The position numbers and the translations under genes were made by a program. A stretch of DNA of 64,000 nucleotides from an uncultured Alphaproteobacteria bacterium. Its GTDB lineage: Bacteria > Pseudomonadota > Alphaproteobacteria > HIMB59 > GCA-002718135. Location of the stretch: contig CACNUO010000005.1 of the NCBI GenBank assembly GCA_902623585.1, forward strand, positions 1 through 64,000. The letters are read 5' to 3'. Below, piece after piece: positions 29,073-38,334 of this stretch (position 1 is its first letter; every line of letters starts with the position of its first letter). The notes under the pieces were generated by a model. It saw only the letters and a program-made list of their open reading frames with translations. It was not told the origin of the DNA and did not search any database.

Positions 29073-29693
29073 ATGACAAAAAGACATAACGCTAAATACA
29101 AAATCGATAGAAGGTTAGGTGTGAACTTATGGGGGAGACCTAAAAGCCCTTTTAATAGAAGAAACTCAAAACCTGGTCAGCACGGTGTACAGGGACAAAG
29201 AAAGAAATTATCAGATTATGGAAATCAGTTATTTGCTAAGCAAAAACTTAAATTTTATTACGGTGATTTAACTGAAAGACAATTTAGGAATATTTTCAAA
29301 AAAGCTTCTAATATTAAAGGTGATACAAGTCAGATTTTAATTGAACTTTTAGAAAGAAGATTAGATGCTACAGTCTATAGAATGAAATTTGTACCTACAA
29401 TTTTTTCTGCAAGACAGCTAGTTAATCATGGTCATGTAAAGGTCAATGGAAAAAGAGTTAACATTCCATCTTATAGTGTTAATGATGGAGATGAAATCTC
29501 AATAAGAGATAAAAGTAAAGAAATTAATTTAATTGTAGAATCAGTTAGTTCTCAAGAAAGAGAAATTCCAGAATACTTAGAAGTTGATGTAAAAGAGTTG
29601 AAAGGTCGTTTTTTAAGAGCACCTCTAATTCATGATGTCCCTTATCCTGTGACTATGGAGCCTAATTTAGTTATTGAGTATTATTCAAGATAA
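29073..29693 (+). CDS. rpsD: 30S ribosomal protein S4
   Basis: [33 protein letters not shown]4 domain [38 protein letters not shown]. Confidence 0.97.
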   Translation: MTKRHNAKYKIDRRLGVNLWGRPKSPFNRRNSKPGQHGVQGQRKKLSDYGNQLFAKQKLKFYYGDLTERQFRNIFKKASNIKGDTSQILIELLERRLDATVYRMKFVPTIFSARQLVNHGHVKVNGKRVNIPSYSVNDGDEISIRDKSKEINLIVESVSSQEREIPEYLEVDVKELKGRFLRAPLIHDVPYPVTMEPNLVIEYYSR

Positions 29694-30570
29694 TTTCTTT
29701 TTTATAACTATCATAAATATAAATTATTATTCCTATCCAAATAATTATGAATGATATTAATTTAATTTGTAAAATTTCTTCATTAAGAATAAATACTGAA
29801 GTTATAAAATGAAATGTTGGTGCTAAGTAAAATAAAACTCCAGCAAGACCTAATTGAATAAATTTTAAACCCAAATTAAAAAAAAATAATGGAAAAATCG
29901 TTACAGCTCCAGTTAAAATTAAAAATAATGATGTCTTCAAATCAATACTAAAGATACTATTTTCATTTTGCCAAAATAAATAAACTAAATATGGGATAGA
30001 TATTAAAGATATTATGAAAGTCTCATATAGTAAACCAATTGAAGGATTAACATTAACTTGTTTTCTTAATAATCCATATATTGCCCATGAGGTTCCAATC
30101 CAAATTATTAGTAATGGAAATTGATTTAAATTAATAAATAAGAATAATATACCTGACAACATGAGACATACAGATACAAATTTAGGCTTATTTATTTTCT
30201 CATTTAAAAAAAAATAACCAAGAACAATACTTATCATTGGAGTAATAAAGTAACCCATTGATGCATCCTGAACTCTTTCTTGTCCTACAGAATAAATAAA
30301 ACCTGCCCAGTTACCAGTAATAAGAAAAGCTGTAATTGTTAAAATAAAAATTCTTTTTCTAGATTTAAATATTTCAATAAAATCACTTATGTTTGAATTT
30401 AAAATTAATAATAAAAATAAAAAGATGAATGACCAAAAACCTCTATGAGCTACAACTTCTATAGTCTCAACGTGATTTAATTCATTAAAAAAAAGGGGTT
30501 GTGGAAGCCCCCAAAAAATTGCTGCAATACAGGAAAATATTACACCTTTAGAAAATTTATTATTTAACAA
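29671..30570 (-). CDS. EamA-family transporter, RarD-like
   Basis: 10-TM DMT protein; [39 protein letters not shown]. Confidence 0.88.
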   Translation of the reverse strand: MLNNKFSKGVIFSCIAAIFWGLPQPLFFNELNHVETIEVVAHRGFWSFIFLFLLLILNSNISDFIEIFKSRKRIFILTITAFLITGNWAGFIYSVGQERVQDASMGYFITPMISIVLGYFFLNEKINKPKFVSVCLMLSGILFLFINLNQFPLLIIWIGTSWAIYGLLRKQVNVNPSIGLLYETFIISLISIPYLVYLFWQNENSIFSIDLKTSLFLILTGAVTIFPLFFFNLGLKFIQLGLAGVLFYLAPTFHFITSVFILNEEILQIKLISFIIIWIGIIIYIYDSYKKEIILNNTQ

Positions 30571-30571
30571 A

Positions 30572-30913
30572 CTAGGACGGGTTTACGTCTATTCCATTTG
30601 TATTGAATAATTCTAATAATTCACCACTTTCAAACATTTCAGTTATGATATCACACCCACCTATAAATTCTTTCTTAACATAAAGCTGTGGTATGGTTGG
30701 CCAATTAGAATATATTTTAATACCTTCTCTCATTTCGTCACTCTCTAACACATTCACACTTCCAAATTTAACACCTACTTTATTTAATATTTCAACTACT
30801 CTTGCAGAAAATCCACACATTGGAAATACAGGAGTGCCCTTCATGAAAAGCATAACATCATTTGAGTTAATTTCATTTTCTATATTTTGAGATACATGGT
30901 CGTTATTATTCAT
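30572..30913 (-). CDS. grxD: monothiol glutaredoxin (Grx4)
   Basis: VMLFMKGTPVFPMCGFSARVVEIL (CGFS), NWPTIPQLYVKKEFIGGCDII. Confidence 0.95.
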   Translation of the reverse strand: MNNNDHVSQNIENEINSNDVMLFMKGTPVFPMCGFSARVVEILNKVGVKFGSVNVLESDEMREGIKIYSNWPTIPQLYVKKEFIGGCDIITEMFESGELLELFNTNGIDVNPS

Positions 30914-30915
30914 TA

Positions 30916-31146
30916 TTACTCCGATACAGTTTTTAGCTTAAGTGCGTGCAAATCACTACCCATTTTACCATTAAAAGCATCATAAACCATCTTATGTTGT
31001 TCTACTCTTGTTTTTCCAGAAAAGGATTTTGACCTCACTGTAGCACTGTAATGATCACCGTCTCCTTTAAGATCTTCAATTTCAACAGTTGCATCTGGTA
31101 TAGCTTCTTTAATAAATTGTTCAATTTGTTCAACAGTCATTGGCAT
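30916..31146 (-). CDS. BolA family protein
   Basis: 76 aa BolA-like fold, next to CGFS glutaredoxin; VEIEDLKGDGDHYSATVRSKSFSGKTRVEQHKMVYDAF. Confidence 0.93.
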   Translation of the reverse strand: MPMTVEQIEQFIKEAIPDATVEIEDLKGDGDHYSATVRSKSFSGKTRVEQHKMVYDAFNGKMGSDLHALKLKTVSE

Positions 31147-31183
31147 AGTTATAAAATAGTTCAGATATTAAAAAAAATAAAGA

Positions 31184-32476
31184 CTATTTAATTTTATTTT
31201 TAAAAATCCAATCTATTTTCTTTAGATCGTTATCATCTTTAATGATTTTTTTGATTTCTTCTGAATTTAATTTTTTGTTTAATTCTTTATTTTTTTGTAA
31301 AACTCGAGAAAAATTCTTATTATTATTCCATGTTTCCATGGCACTTTCTTGAACAATTTTATAGGCTTCTTGTCTTTTCAATCCTTTTTCAATTAGTTTT
31401 AACATAATATTGTGAGTTCTATGTAAACCTCCAAGCATATTCAAATTTTTCAACATATTTTTTGGATAGACTTTTAAATTCTTTATAATGCCATTTAAAC
31501 GACTCAGTGCAAAATCAGTTGCAATTGTAATATCTGGAGTCGTAATTCTTTCAACACTAGAATGGCTAATATCTCTCTCGTGCCAAAGAACAATATTTTC
31601 TAGTGAAGGTATTACACCACTTCTAATATAACGTGAGATACCTGTTAAGTTCTCACTTAATACTGGATTACGTTTGTGAGGCATTGCAGAAGAACCCTTT
31701 TGCTTAGTAGAAAAACTTTCTTCAACTTCTAATACCTCTGTTTTTTGTAAATTTCGAATTTCAACTGCAAACCTCTCAATTGAAGATGCTAAAATTCCTA
31801 GTACAGAGAAAAAATACGCATGCCTATCTCTTGGAATTATTTGAGTTGATACATCTTCAGAATTTAGTTGAAGTTTTTTTGCTACATAATCTTGAACTCG
31901 TGGGTCTATAGAATTAAATGTTCCAACAGGTCCAGAAATAGCACAAACAGATATTTCGTTGATCGCCTGATCAAGTCTTTCTAAATTTCTTTTAAACTCA
32001 AAATAAAAGGAAGATAATTTTAATCCAAAAGTAATAGGTTCAGCATGTATCCCATGACTTCTTCCAATCATTAATGTGTTTTTATATTTTTTAGATTTGA
32101 TTTTTAAACTTTGAATACATTCTACTAAACTTTTTCTTATTATTTCAGAGGTTTGCTTAAGTTGTACAGAAAATGAAGTATCAATAATATCACTTGATGT
32201 TACACCAAAATGAAAATACTTTGATGATTCGCCAATATATTTGCTTACATTATTAATATAAGCAACAACATCATGTTTTGTTTCTTTTTCAATTTTTTCT
32301 ATTTCTTTAATATTAAATTTTGCTTTATTTCTTATTTCTTTTGCTGCTTTTTTTGGAATAACGCCGAGCATTGCTTGTTTTTCTGCAATCAAACACTCAA
32401 TTTCTGTCCAAATTGTAAATTTATTTTCTAATGACCAAATCTTTTCAATTTTAGGTCTATTATATCTAGGTATCAT
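31184..32476 (-). CDS. purB: adenylosuccinate lyase
   Basis: IPRYNRPKIEKIWSLENKF; KQKGSSAMPHKRNPVLSEN signature. Confidence 0.95.
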   Translation of the reverse strand: MIPRYNRPKIEKIWSLENKFTIWTEIECLIAEKQAMLGVIPKKAAKEIRNKAKFNIKEIEKIEKETKHDVVAYINNVSKYIGESSKYFHFGVTSSDIIDTSFSVQLKQTSEIIRKSLVECIQSLKIKSKKYKNTLMIGRSHGIHAEPITFGLKLSSFYFEFKRNLERLDQAINEISVCAISGPVGTFNSIDPRVQDYVAKKLQLNSEDVSTQIIPRDRHAYFFSVLGILASSIERFAVEIRNLQKTEVLEVEESFSTKQKGSSAMPHKRNPVLSENLTGISRYIRSGVIPSLENIVLWHERDISHSSVERITTPDITIATDFALSRLNGIIKNLKVYPKNMLKNLNMLGGLHRTHNIMLKLIEKGLKRQEAYKIVQESAMETWNNNKNFSRVLQKNKELNKKLNSEEIKKIIKDDNDLKKIDWIFKNKIK

Positions 32477-32486
32477 TTTTTTCTAC

Positions 32487-33281
32487 TTATACATCCTTTA
32501 TTGGAAAAGCTGTATTATTTTTAGATAATGTAAATACTTCATTTCCTTCATCTGTTATTCCAATTGTATGCTCGAATTGAGCAGATAAAGATTTATCTTT
32601 TGTTACAGCTGTCCATCCATCATTTAATATTTTTGTTTGCCATCCACCTAAATTAATCATTGGTTCAATAGTTAAAAACATTCCAGGTTCTAACATTGGT
32701 CCCTCACCTGGTTCTCCAAAGTGTAAAACACTAGGTGGTGTATGAAATTCTTTTCCAATTCCATGACCACAAAAATCTCTTACCACAGAATAACCTTTTC
32801 CTTCTGCAAGTTTCTGAATTTTATTTCCTATATCACCAATATGCTTTCCAGGTTTAGCTTCACTAATACCAATTAATAAAGATTCATAAGTTATTTTCAA
32901 AAATTCATAATTTTTTTTATTTGTCTTGCCTGCAACAAACATTCTCGAACTATCACCATGCCAACCATTTAGAATAACTGTTACATCTACATTTACTATA
33001 TCACCATCAGATAGAATTTTCCTTTCAGAAGGTATTCCATGACAAACAACATGATTTACAGATGTACAAACTGATTTTGGGAAACCTTTATAATTTAAAG
33101 GAGCAGGTATTGCTTTATTTTGAATAATTTGATCATGGCATATGTCATTTATTTCTTGAGTACTTATTCCTGGAACAATCTTTTCACTTAAAGAATCTAG
33201 AACATCAGCAGCTAAAGAACCAGCCTCCCTCATGCCCTCAAAATCTTTTTTCGTATGTATTGGGATATTGTTGTTTCTCAT
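32487..33281 (-). CDS. map: type I methionine aminopeptidase
   Basis: VVCHGIPSERKILSDGDIVNVDVTVILNGWHGDSSRMF; RDFCGHGIGKEFHTPPSVLHF. Confidence 0.95.
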   Translation of the reverse strand: MRNNNIPIHTKKDFEGMREAGSLAADVLDSLSEKIVPGISTQEINDICHDQIIQNKAIPAPLNYKGFPKSVCTSVNHVVCHGIPSERKILSDGDIVNVDVTVILNGWHGDSSRMFVAGKTNKKNYEFLKITYESLLIGISEAKPGKHIGDIGNKIQKLAEGKGYSVVRDFCGHGIGKEFHTPPSVLHFGEPGEGPMLEPGMFLTIEPMINLGGWQTKILNDGWTAVTKDKSLSAQFEHTIGITDEGNEVFTLSKNNTAFPIKDV

Positions 33282-33338
33282 TTAAAAAATAATTACTTAC
33301 GATTAATAAATAATATATAGAAAATATCAATTAATCAT

Positions 33339-34085
33339 ATGAGTTCTTTTACTGCAGGAGTTATTGTTATTGGTGATGAAATACTTTCTGGCAGAACTCA
33401 AGATACAAACTCAAATTATATTGCAAAAAAATTATTAGAAGCTGGTATTAAGTTAGAAGAAGTTATTGTTATTCAGGATGAGAAAAAAACAATAATAGAA
33501 AATGTTTTAAAATATAGCTCAAAATATTCTTATGTTTTTACTACTGGAGGAATTGGACCAACTCATGATGATATAACTTCAGAAAGTATATCTGAAGCCT
33601 TTAATGTACAATATGAAACAAATAAAATGGCATTTGAAATTCTTGAAAATTATTATCCAAAAGGTGAATTTAATGAAAGTAGGCAAAGAATGGCCAAAAT
33701 GCCATTTGGTTCTGAGCTTATTTTAAATCCAATGACTGCTGCACCAGGATTTATTGTAAAAAATATTTATGTTTTACCAGGTGTGCCAGAAATAATGCAA
33801 GTTATGTTTGAGGAATTATTGAAAAAAATTAAAAAAGGTAAACCAAAACTTGTTACAACAATTAATACTAATTTATACGAAAGTAAAATTGCAAAAAATT
33901 TAAAAAATATTCAAAAAAATTATGCAAATGCATCAATCGGTAGTTACCCATTTTTTAATCTTGCAGCTAAAACAGGCGGTGTTAACATAGTTGTTTCATC
34001 ATGGGATATGAAATCTATCCAACCAATAGTTGATGATATAACTAAGATGATTGAATTAAATGGTGGAAAAAGTTCTATAGTTTGA
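33339..34085 (+). CDS. CinA N-terminal-like / molybdopterin-binding domain protein
   Basis: AGVIVIGDEILSGRTQDTNSNYIAKKLLEAGI, FTTGGIGPTHDDITSES. Confidence 0.9.
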   Translation: MSSFTAGVIVIGDEILSGRTQDTNSNYIAKKLLEAGIKLEEVIVIQDEKKTIIENVLKYSSKYSYVFTTGGIGPTHDDITSESISEAFNVQYETNKMAFEILENYYPKGEFNESRQRMAKMPFGSELILNPMTAAPGFIVKNIYVLPGVPEIMQVMFEELLKKIKKGKPKLVTTINTNLYESKIAKNLKNIQKNYANASIGSYPFFNLAAKTGGVNIVVSSWDMKSIQPIVDDITKMIELNGGKSSIV

Positions 34086-34100
34086 TATTAGTCAAAATTA

Positions 34101-34185
34101 GGCCTCGTGGTGGAATGGTAGACACAAAGGACTTAAAATCCTTGCCCTTTTGGGAGTGCCGGTTCAAGTCCGGCCGAGGCTACCA
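34101..34185 (+). tRNA. tRNA-Leu (anticodon TAA), CCA encoded
   Basis: ggcctcg acceptor pairs with cgaggct (G-U first pair as in many tRNA-Leu), anticodon stem-loop aagga-cttaaaa-tcctt, long variable arm, GGTTCAAGTCC T-loop, ACCA end. Confidence 0.95.
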
Positions 34186-34196
34186 ATCTCTAAATT

Positions 34197-34571
34197 ATGT
34201 TTGCTTTTATTACTATTGGGACAAATAATTTAAAAAAATCATCTGCATTTTATAATAAAATTTTAAAACCTCTAAAAATTAAAAAAGTTTTATCTCATAA
34301 TCGATATTATGGTTATGCTAAAAAAGAAACTCCTAAAAAAATAGAATTATACTTGATTAGACCTCATAACAAAAAAAAAGCAACCATAGGAAATGGTACA
34401 ATGATTACTTTTAAAGCTAATTCTAAAAAAACTGTTAATGAATTTTATAAAATTGGAATTAGTATTGGAGCAAAAGATGAAGGAATGCCTGGGCCCAGAC
34501 ATGGTAAAGATTATTATGCATATTTAAGGGATTTAGATGGCAACAAGATTTGTATTTTTAAAAAAATTTGA
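34197..34571 (+). CDS. VOC/glyoxalase family protein
   Basis: 124 aa; FITIGTNNLKKSSAFYNKILKPLKI and YYAYLRDLDGNKICIF. Confidence 0.85.
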   Translation: MFAFITIGTNNLKKSSAFYNKILKPLKIKKVLSHNRYYGYAKKETPKKIELYLIRPHNKKKATIGNGTMITFKANSKKTVNEFYKIGISIGAKDEGMPGPRHGKDYYAYLRDLDGNKICIFKKI

Positions 34572-34573
34572 TC

Positions 34574-35332
34574 TTAAAAATTAAATTGTTCATTCAAAAT
34601 TTTATCTTCAATAGAGTGTTTACTATCGAACAATACAGTGCATTTATTTTCATCTGAAGATATAATATTGACTCTACTTATATCTCTAAACTCAACATTG
34701 TCTGCAGTTACGCTAGACGAGCGTTCATCATTATTTAACACTTCAAAATCAATTTTACTAATTTCAGATAACAGAGCACCTCTCCATCTCCTTGGTCTAA
34801 AGGCACTGATTGGAGTTAATGCAAGTATGTTTGAGTCTAAAGGTAGAATGCTACCATGTGCGGATAGATTATAAGCTGTACTTCCAGCTGATGTAGATAA
34901 CAAAACGCCATCACATATCAATTCTTCCATTTTTACTTTCTCATTTATTTTGATTTTAATTTTTGATGCCAAATGAGTCTGCCTCATAAGAGAAACTTCA
35001 TTATATGCATATGCCTCAAAGATTTCATTATTAACACTTTGTGCAGTCATTTTTAATGGTTTAAAAGTAGATTTTTTAGCATTGGTAATCATGTCATTTA
35101 AATTTTCATTACTAAGATTATTCATTAAAAAACCAATTGAACCAAAGTTTATTCCAAAAAATGGTTTGTTTAGTTTATTAAAATTATGAAGTGATTTTAA
35201 AAGTAATCCATCGCCTCCAATTGGAATAATGTAATCGGCATCTTCCACAGAATTTTGTCCAAATAATTCTATTAGTTTTTTTTCTGTATTTTTTGCATCA
35301 GGATTGTTTGATGATAAAAAATGAAATTTCAT
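34574..35332 (-). CDS. nadK: NAD kinase
   Basis: IIPIGGDGLLLKSLH, FGINFGSIGFLMN, DGVLLSTSAGSTAYNLSAHGSIL. Confidence 0.93.
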   Translation of the reverse strand: MKFHFLSSNNPDAKNTEKKLIELFGQNSVEDADYIIPIGGDGLLLKSLHNFNKLNKPFFGINFGSIGFLMNNLSNENLNDMITNAKKSTFKPLKMTAQSVNNEIFEAYAYNEVSLMRQTHLASKIKIKINEKVKMEELICDGVLLSTSAGSTAYNLSAHGSILPLDSNILALTPISAFRPRRWRGALLSEISKIDFEVLNNDERSSSVTADNVEFRDISRVNIISSDENKCTVLFDSKHSIEDKILNEQFNF

Positions 35333-36324
35333 TATCCACCTGTTACGTTCATATGTCTTTTCATATATTTATTAATTTTTTTTCCAATCATAAAATCATG
35401 TTGTTTTGGTTTGATATTAAGAGCAAACTTAATCTTTTCTTTTATATAATCATCACTATAATCTTTTCTCATTATTTCTCTAAAATCAACAAAGTCATTC
35501 TGACCAAGGCACATGAAAAGTTTACCAGTGCTCGATATTCTTACTCTATTGCAAGAGGCACAAAAATTATTTGTTAAAGGACTTATAAACCCAATTTTAT
35601 TAGAAACTAAATCACTAGTATAAAATCTTGCTGGACCTCCAGTACTATAATCAATTTTACAAAAATTATATATTTTGTCTAGTTTTGAAAAAGTATCAGA
35701 TAATGAGATAAACTGATATTCTCTTGATATATCTGTTTCTTCCATTGGCATTACTTCGATAAATGTAAGATCAATTTTTTTATCACTAGTCCAATTTATT
35801 AATTCTTCAATTTCATTTTCATTAAAATCTTTAATTACTACAGTATTAATTTTAATTTTTATGTTGTTATCAAGTGCTTCATTAATTCCATCAAAAACTT
35901 TTTCAATATTTCCAAATCTTGTTATTTTATTATATTTTTCAGGATTAATTGTATCTATAGAAACATTAATCCTATTAATACCATTTAGCTTCAGTAGTTT
36001 TGCATATTTTTTTAATAATGTACCATTTGTAGTCAGTGTTATTTCCTTTAGATTTGTTTTTTCTTTTTTCGTATTAAGTTTTGCAATTAATTTTATAATA
36101 TCATTTCTTACCAAAGGCTCACCCCCAGTTAATCTAATTTTTTCAACTCCGAGTTCTATAAAGTTGTCACATAATCTTTCAATTTCTTCTAAAGTGAGTA
36201 TGTCTTTTCGAGGGAGAAATTGCATTTTTTCTTTCATACAATAAACACATCTCAGATCACATCTATCTGTAACAGATACTCTTAGATAATTTACTTTTCT
36301 TAAATACTGATCAATTAGTTGCAT
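35332..36324 (-). CDS. moaA: GTP 3',8-cyclase MoaA (radical SAM)
   Basis: LRVSVTDRCDLRCVYCMKE, TGGEPLVR, FCASCNRVRISSTGKLFMCL. Confidence 0.95.
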   Translation of the reverse strand: MQLIDQYLRKVNYLRVSVTDRCDLRCVYCMKEKMQFLPRKDILTLEEIERLCDNFIELGVEKIRLTGGEPLVRNDIIKLIAKLNTKKEKTNLKEITLTTNGTLLKKYAKLLKLNGINRINVSIDTINPEKYNKITRFGNIEKVFDGINEALDNNIKIKINTVVIKDFNENEIEELINWTSDKKIDLTFIEVMPMEETDISREYQFISLSDTFSKLDKIYNFCKIDYSTGGPARFYTSDLVSNKIGFISPLTNNFCASCNRVRISSTGKLFMCLGQNDFVDFREIMRKDYSDDYIKEKIKFALNIKPKQHDFMIGKKINKYMKRHMNVTGG

Positions 36325-36508
36325 TTATATTAATTATTTTTAATTCAACTTCTCTAGGGTTAATAGTTTTTTTTCCAACATTTTCAAAATTAATTGTAAC
36401 GATATTATTAATACATGATTGTACTTGACCAATTCCCCATTCTTTTTCTTTACTGACATTTACAACAAAAGTACCTGGTGTAAGATCACCTATATAAAAA
36501 TCTGACAT
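36311..36508 (-). CDS. DUF3553-like small protein
   Basis: 65 aa; PGTFVVNVSKEKEWGIGQVQSCINNIVTINFENVGKKTI. Confidence 0.8.
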   Translation of the reverse strand: MSDFYIGDLTPGTFVVNVSKEKEWGIGQVQSCINNIVTINFENVGKKTINPREVELKIININATN

Positions 36509-36517
36509 TTAAAAAAA

Positions 36518-36925
36518 TTAACTAATTCTTTTTTCTGCTTTTTCATGCATTTCTTGAGCTTCTAAACTCAATGTTGCAACTGGTCTTGCTTCTAATCTTT
36601 TGATACTAATTGGATCACCTGTTTCATCACAATAACCATATGAACCATCTTCAATTCTTTGAAGGGCGGCATCAATTTTATTAATTAGCTTTCTTTCTCT
36701 ATCTCTAGTTCTAAGTTCGAAAGATCTATCTATTTCTTCAGATGCTCTATCAGTTATGTCGGGTTTTGCTTCATTCTCATTCTGAAGATTATTTAAAGTT
36801 TGAGATGACTCCTTGAGTAAATCTTTTTTCCAACTTACTAATTTTTGCCTAAAATATTCTTTCATTTTGGCATTCATGAATTTTTCTTTCTGAGTTGGTT
36901 TGTAATTTTTGGGTAATTTAGTCAT
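36518..36925 (-). CDS. dksA: DksA/TraR-family RNA polymerase-binding factor
   Basis: Likely start MTKLPKNYKPTQ at 36925; KINAALQRIEDGSYGYCDETGDPISIKRLEARP-like segment (KIDAALQRIEDGSYGYCDETGDPISIKRLEARP). Confidence 0.9.
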   Translation of the reverse strand: MTKLPKNYKPTQKEKFMNAKMKEYFRQKLVSWKKDLLKESSQTLNNLQNENEAKPDITDRASEEIDRSFELRTRDRERKLINKIDAALQRIEDGSYGYCDETGDPISIKRLEARPVATLSLEAQEMHEKAEKRIS

Positions 36926-37040
36926 AATTTTAAAACGTTGCTGATTTATCAAATGATTTTATTTATTCAAGATATAATGAAATTTTATTATTTAAAAATA
37001 ATTATTATTTATCAATAAGTTAATTAATCTTTTATAAAAG

Positions 37041-37055
37041 AACAAAAATAGAACT
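37041..37055. promoter_or_regulatory. alphaproteobacterial LexA/SOS box upstream of recA
   Basis: GAAC-aaaaata-GAAC (GAAC-N7-GAAC) 85 nt before recA start. Confidence 0.8.
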
Positions 37056-37139
37056 TTTAAAAATAGAACAAAACGTGTACAAGTAAACATGATTTGCAAG
37101 AATCTTAATAAAAACATAGGAAATTAATGGAGAAATGTA

Positions 37140-38249
37140 ATGTCTCAAGCTAAATTAAAAGTAGTAAATAACGAAAATTCAATGGATAAAGAAAACAGAA
37201 GTAAATCTCTAGAAGCCGCTGTAAGCCTAATAGAGAAAAATTATGGAAAAGGCTCAATAATGAAATTGGGTTCTAAAACAAACGTAGATATTGAAGCAAT
37301 ATCTACCGGTTCATTAGGGCTTGATATAGCTCTTGGTATTGGAGGAGTTCCAAAGGGTAGAATTATTGAAATTTATGGGCCTGAAAGCTCTGGTAAAACT
37401 ACTTTAGCTACTCATATTGTTGCAGAGTCACAAAAACAAGGCGGTAATTGCGCATTTATAGATGCAGAGCATGCTTTAGACCCAGCATATGCAAAGAAAT
37501 TAGGTGTAAATTTGGAAGAATTATTAATTTCTCAGCCTGATACAGGAGAACAAGGTTTAGAAATTGCTGATTCTTTGATTAAATCTGGAGGTATTGATGT
37601 GCTAATTATTGATTCAGTTGCGGCACTTGTACCAAGAGCTGAATTAGAAGGCGATATGGGAGATTCATTACCTGGCTTGCAAGCAAGATTGATGAGTCAG
37701 GCTTTAAGAAAACTCACAAGTTCTATCGCTCAATCAAACACTCTAGTTGTATTCATAAATCAACTTAGAATGAAAATTGGCGTTATGTTTGGTAGTCCTG
37801 AGACAACTACAGGCGGTAATGCTTTAAAATTTTATTCTTCCGTAAGAATGGACATTAGAAGAATTGGAGCAATTAAAGATAAAGATGAAATCATTGGAAA
37901 TCAAACTAGAGTAAAGATAGTTAAAAATAAAGTTGCGCCTCCATTCAAAGTTGTTGAATTTGATATAATGTACGGAGAGGGTATATCTAAATTAGGCGAA
38001 TTAGTTGATTTAGGTGTTAAAGCAGAAATTATTGATAAATCTGGATCATGGTTTGCATACAAAAATACTAAAATAGGACAAGGTAGAGAAAACGTTAAAA
38101 ACTTTCTTAACGACAATCCAACTATAGCTAAAGAAATTGAAAATCAAATTCTCCAAAATGCTGGAATAGTTGAAAAAGCTATGATGGAAGGAAAAGTAGA
38201 GAATAAAGAAAAAGAAAAAGAAAAAGAAGCTGAAGAAATAAAAGAATAG
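37140..38249 (+). CDS. recA: recombinase RecA
   Basis: [64 protein letters not shown]. Confidence 0.98.
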   Translation: MSQAKLKVVNNENSMDKENRSKSLEAAVSLIEKNYGKGSIMKLGSKTNVDIEAISTGSLGLDIALGIGGVPKGRIIEIYGPESSGKTTLATHIVAESQKQGGNCAFIDAEHALDPAYAKKLGVNLEELLISQPDTGEQGLEIADSLIKSGGIDVLIIDSVAALVPRAELEGDMGDSLPGLQARLMSQALRKLTSSIAQSNTLVVFINQLRMKIGVMFGSPETTTGGNALKFYSSVRMDIRRIGAIKDKDEIIGNQTRVKIVKNKVAPPFKVVEFDIMYGEGISKLGELVDLGVKAEIIDKSGSWFAYKNTKIGQGRENVKNFLNDNPTIAKEIENQILQNAGIVEKAMMEGKVENKEKEKEKEAEEIKE

Positions 38250-38267
38250 TAAATATTATTTTTGTTT

Positions 38268-38297
38268 AGCGCCTATTTCAAAATAGGCGCTTTTTTA
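38268..38297 (+). terminator. intrinsic terminator after recA
   Basis: AGCGCCTATT-tcaa-AATAGGCGCT followed by T-tract; perfect 10-bp stem. Confidence 0.93.
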
Positions 38298-38334
38298 TTT
38301 AGACAATAGAGTTTTCAAGTTATAATACCTTTTC

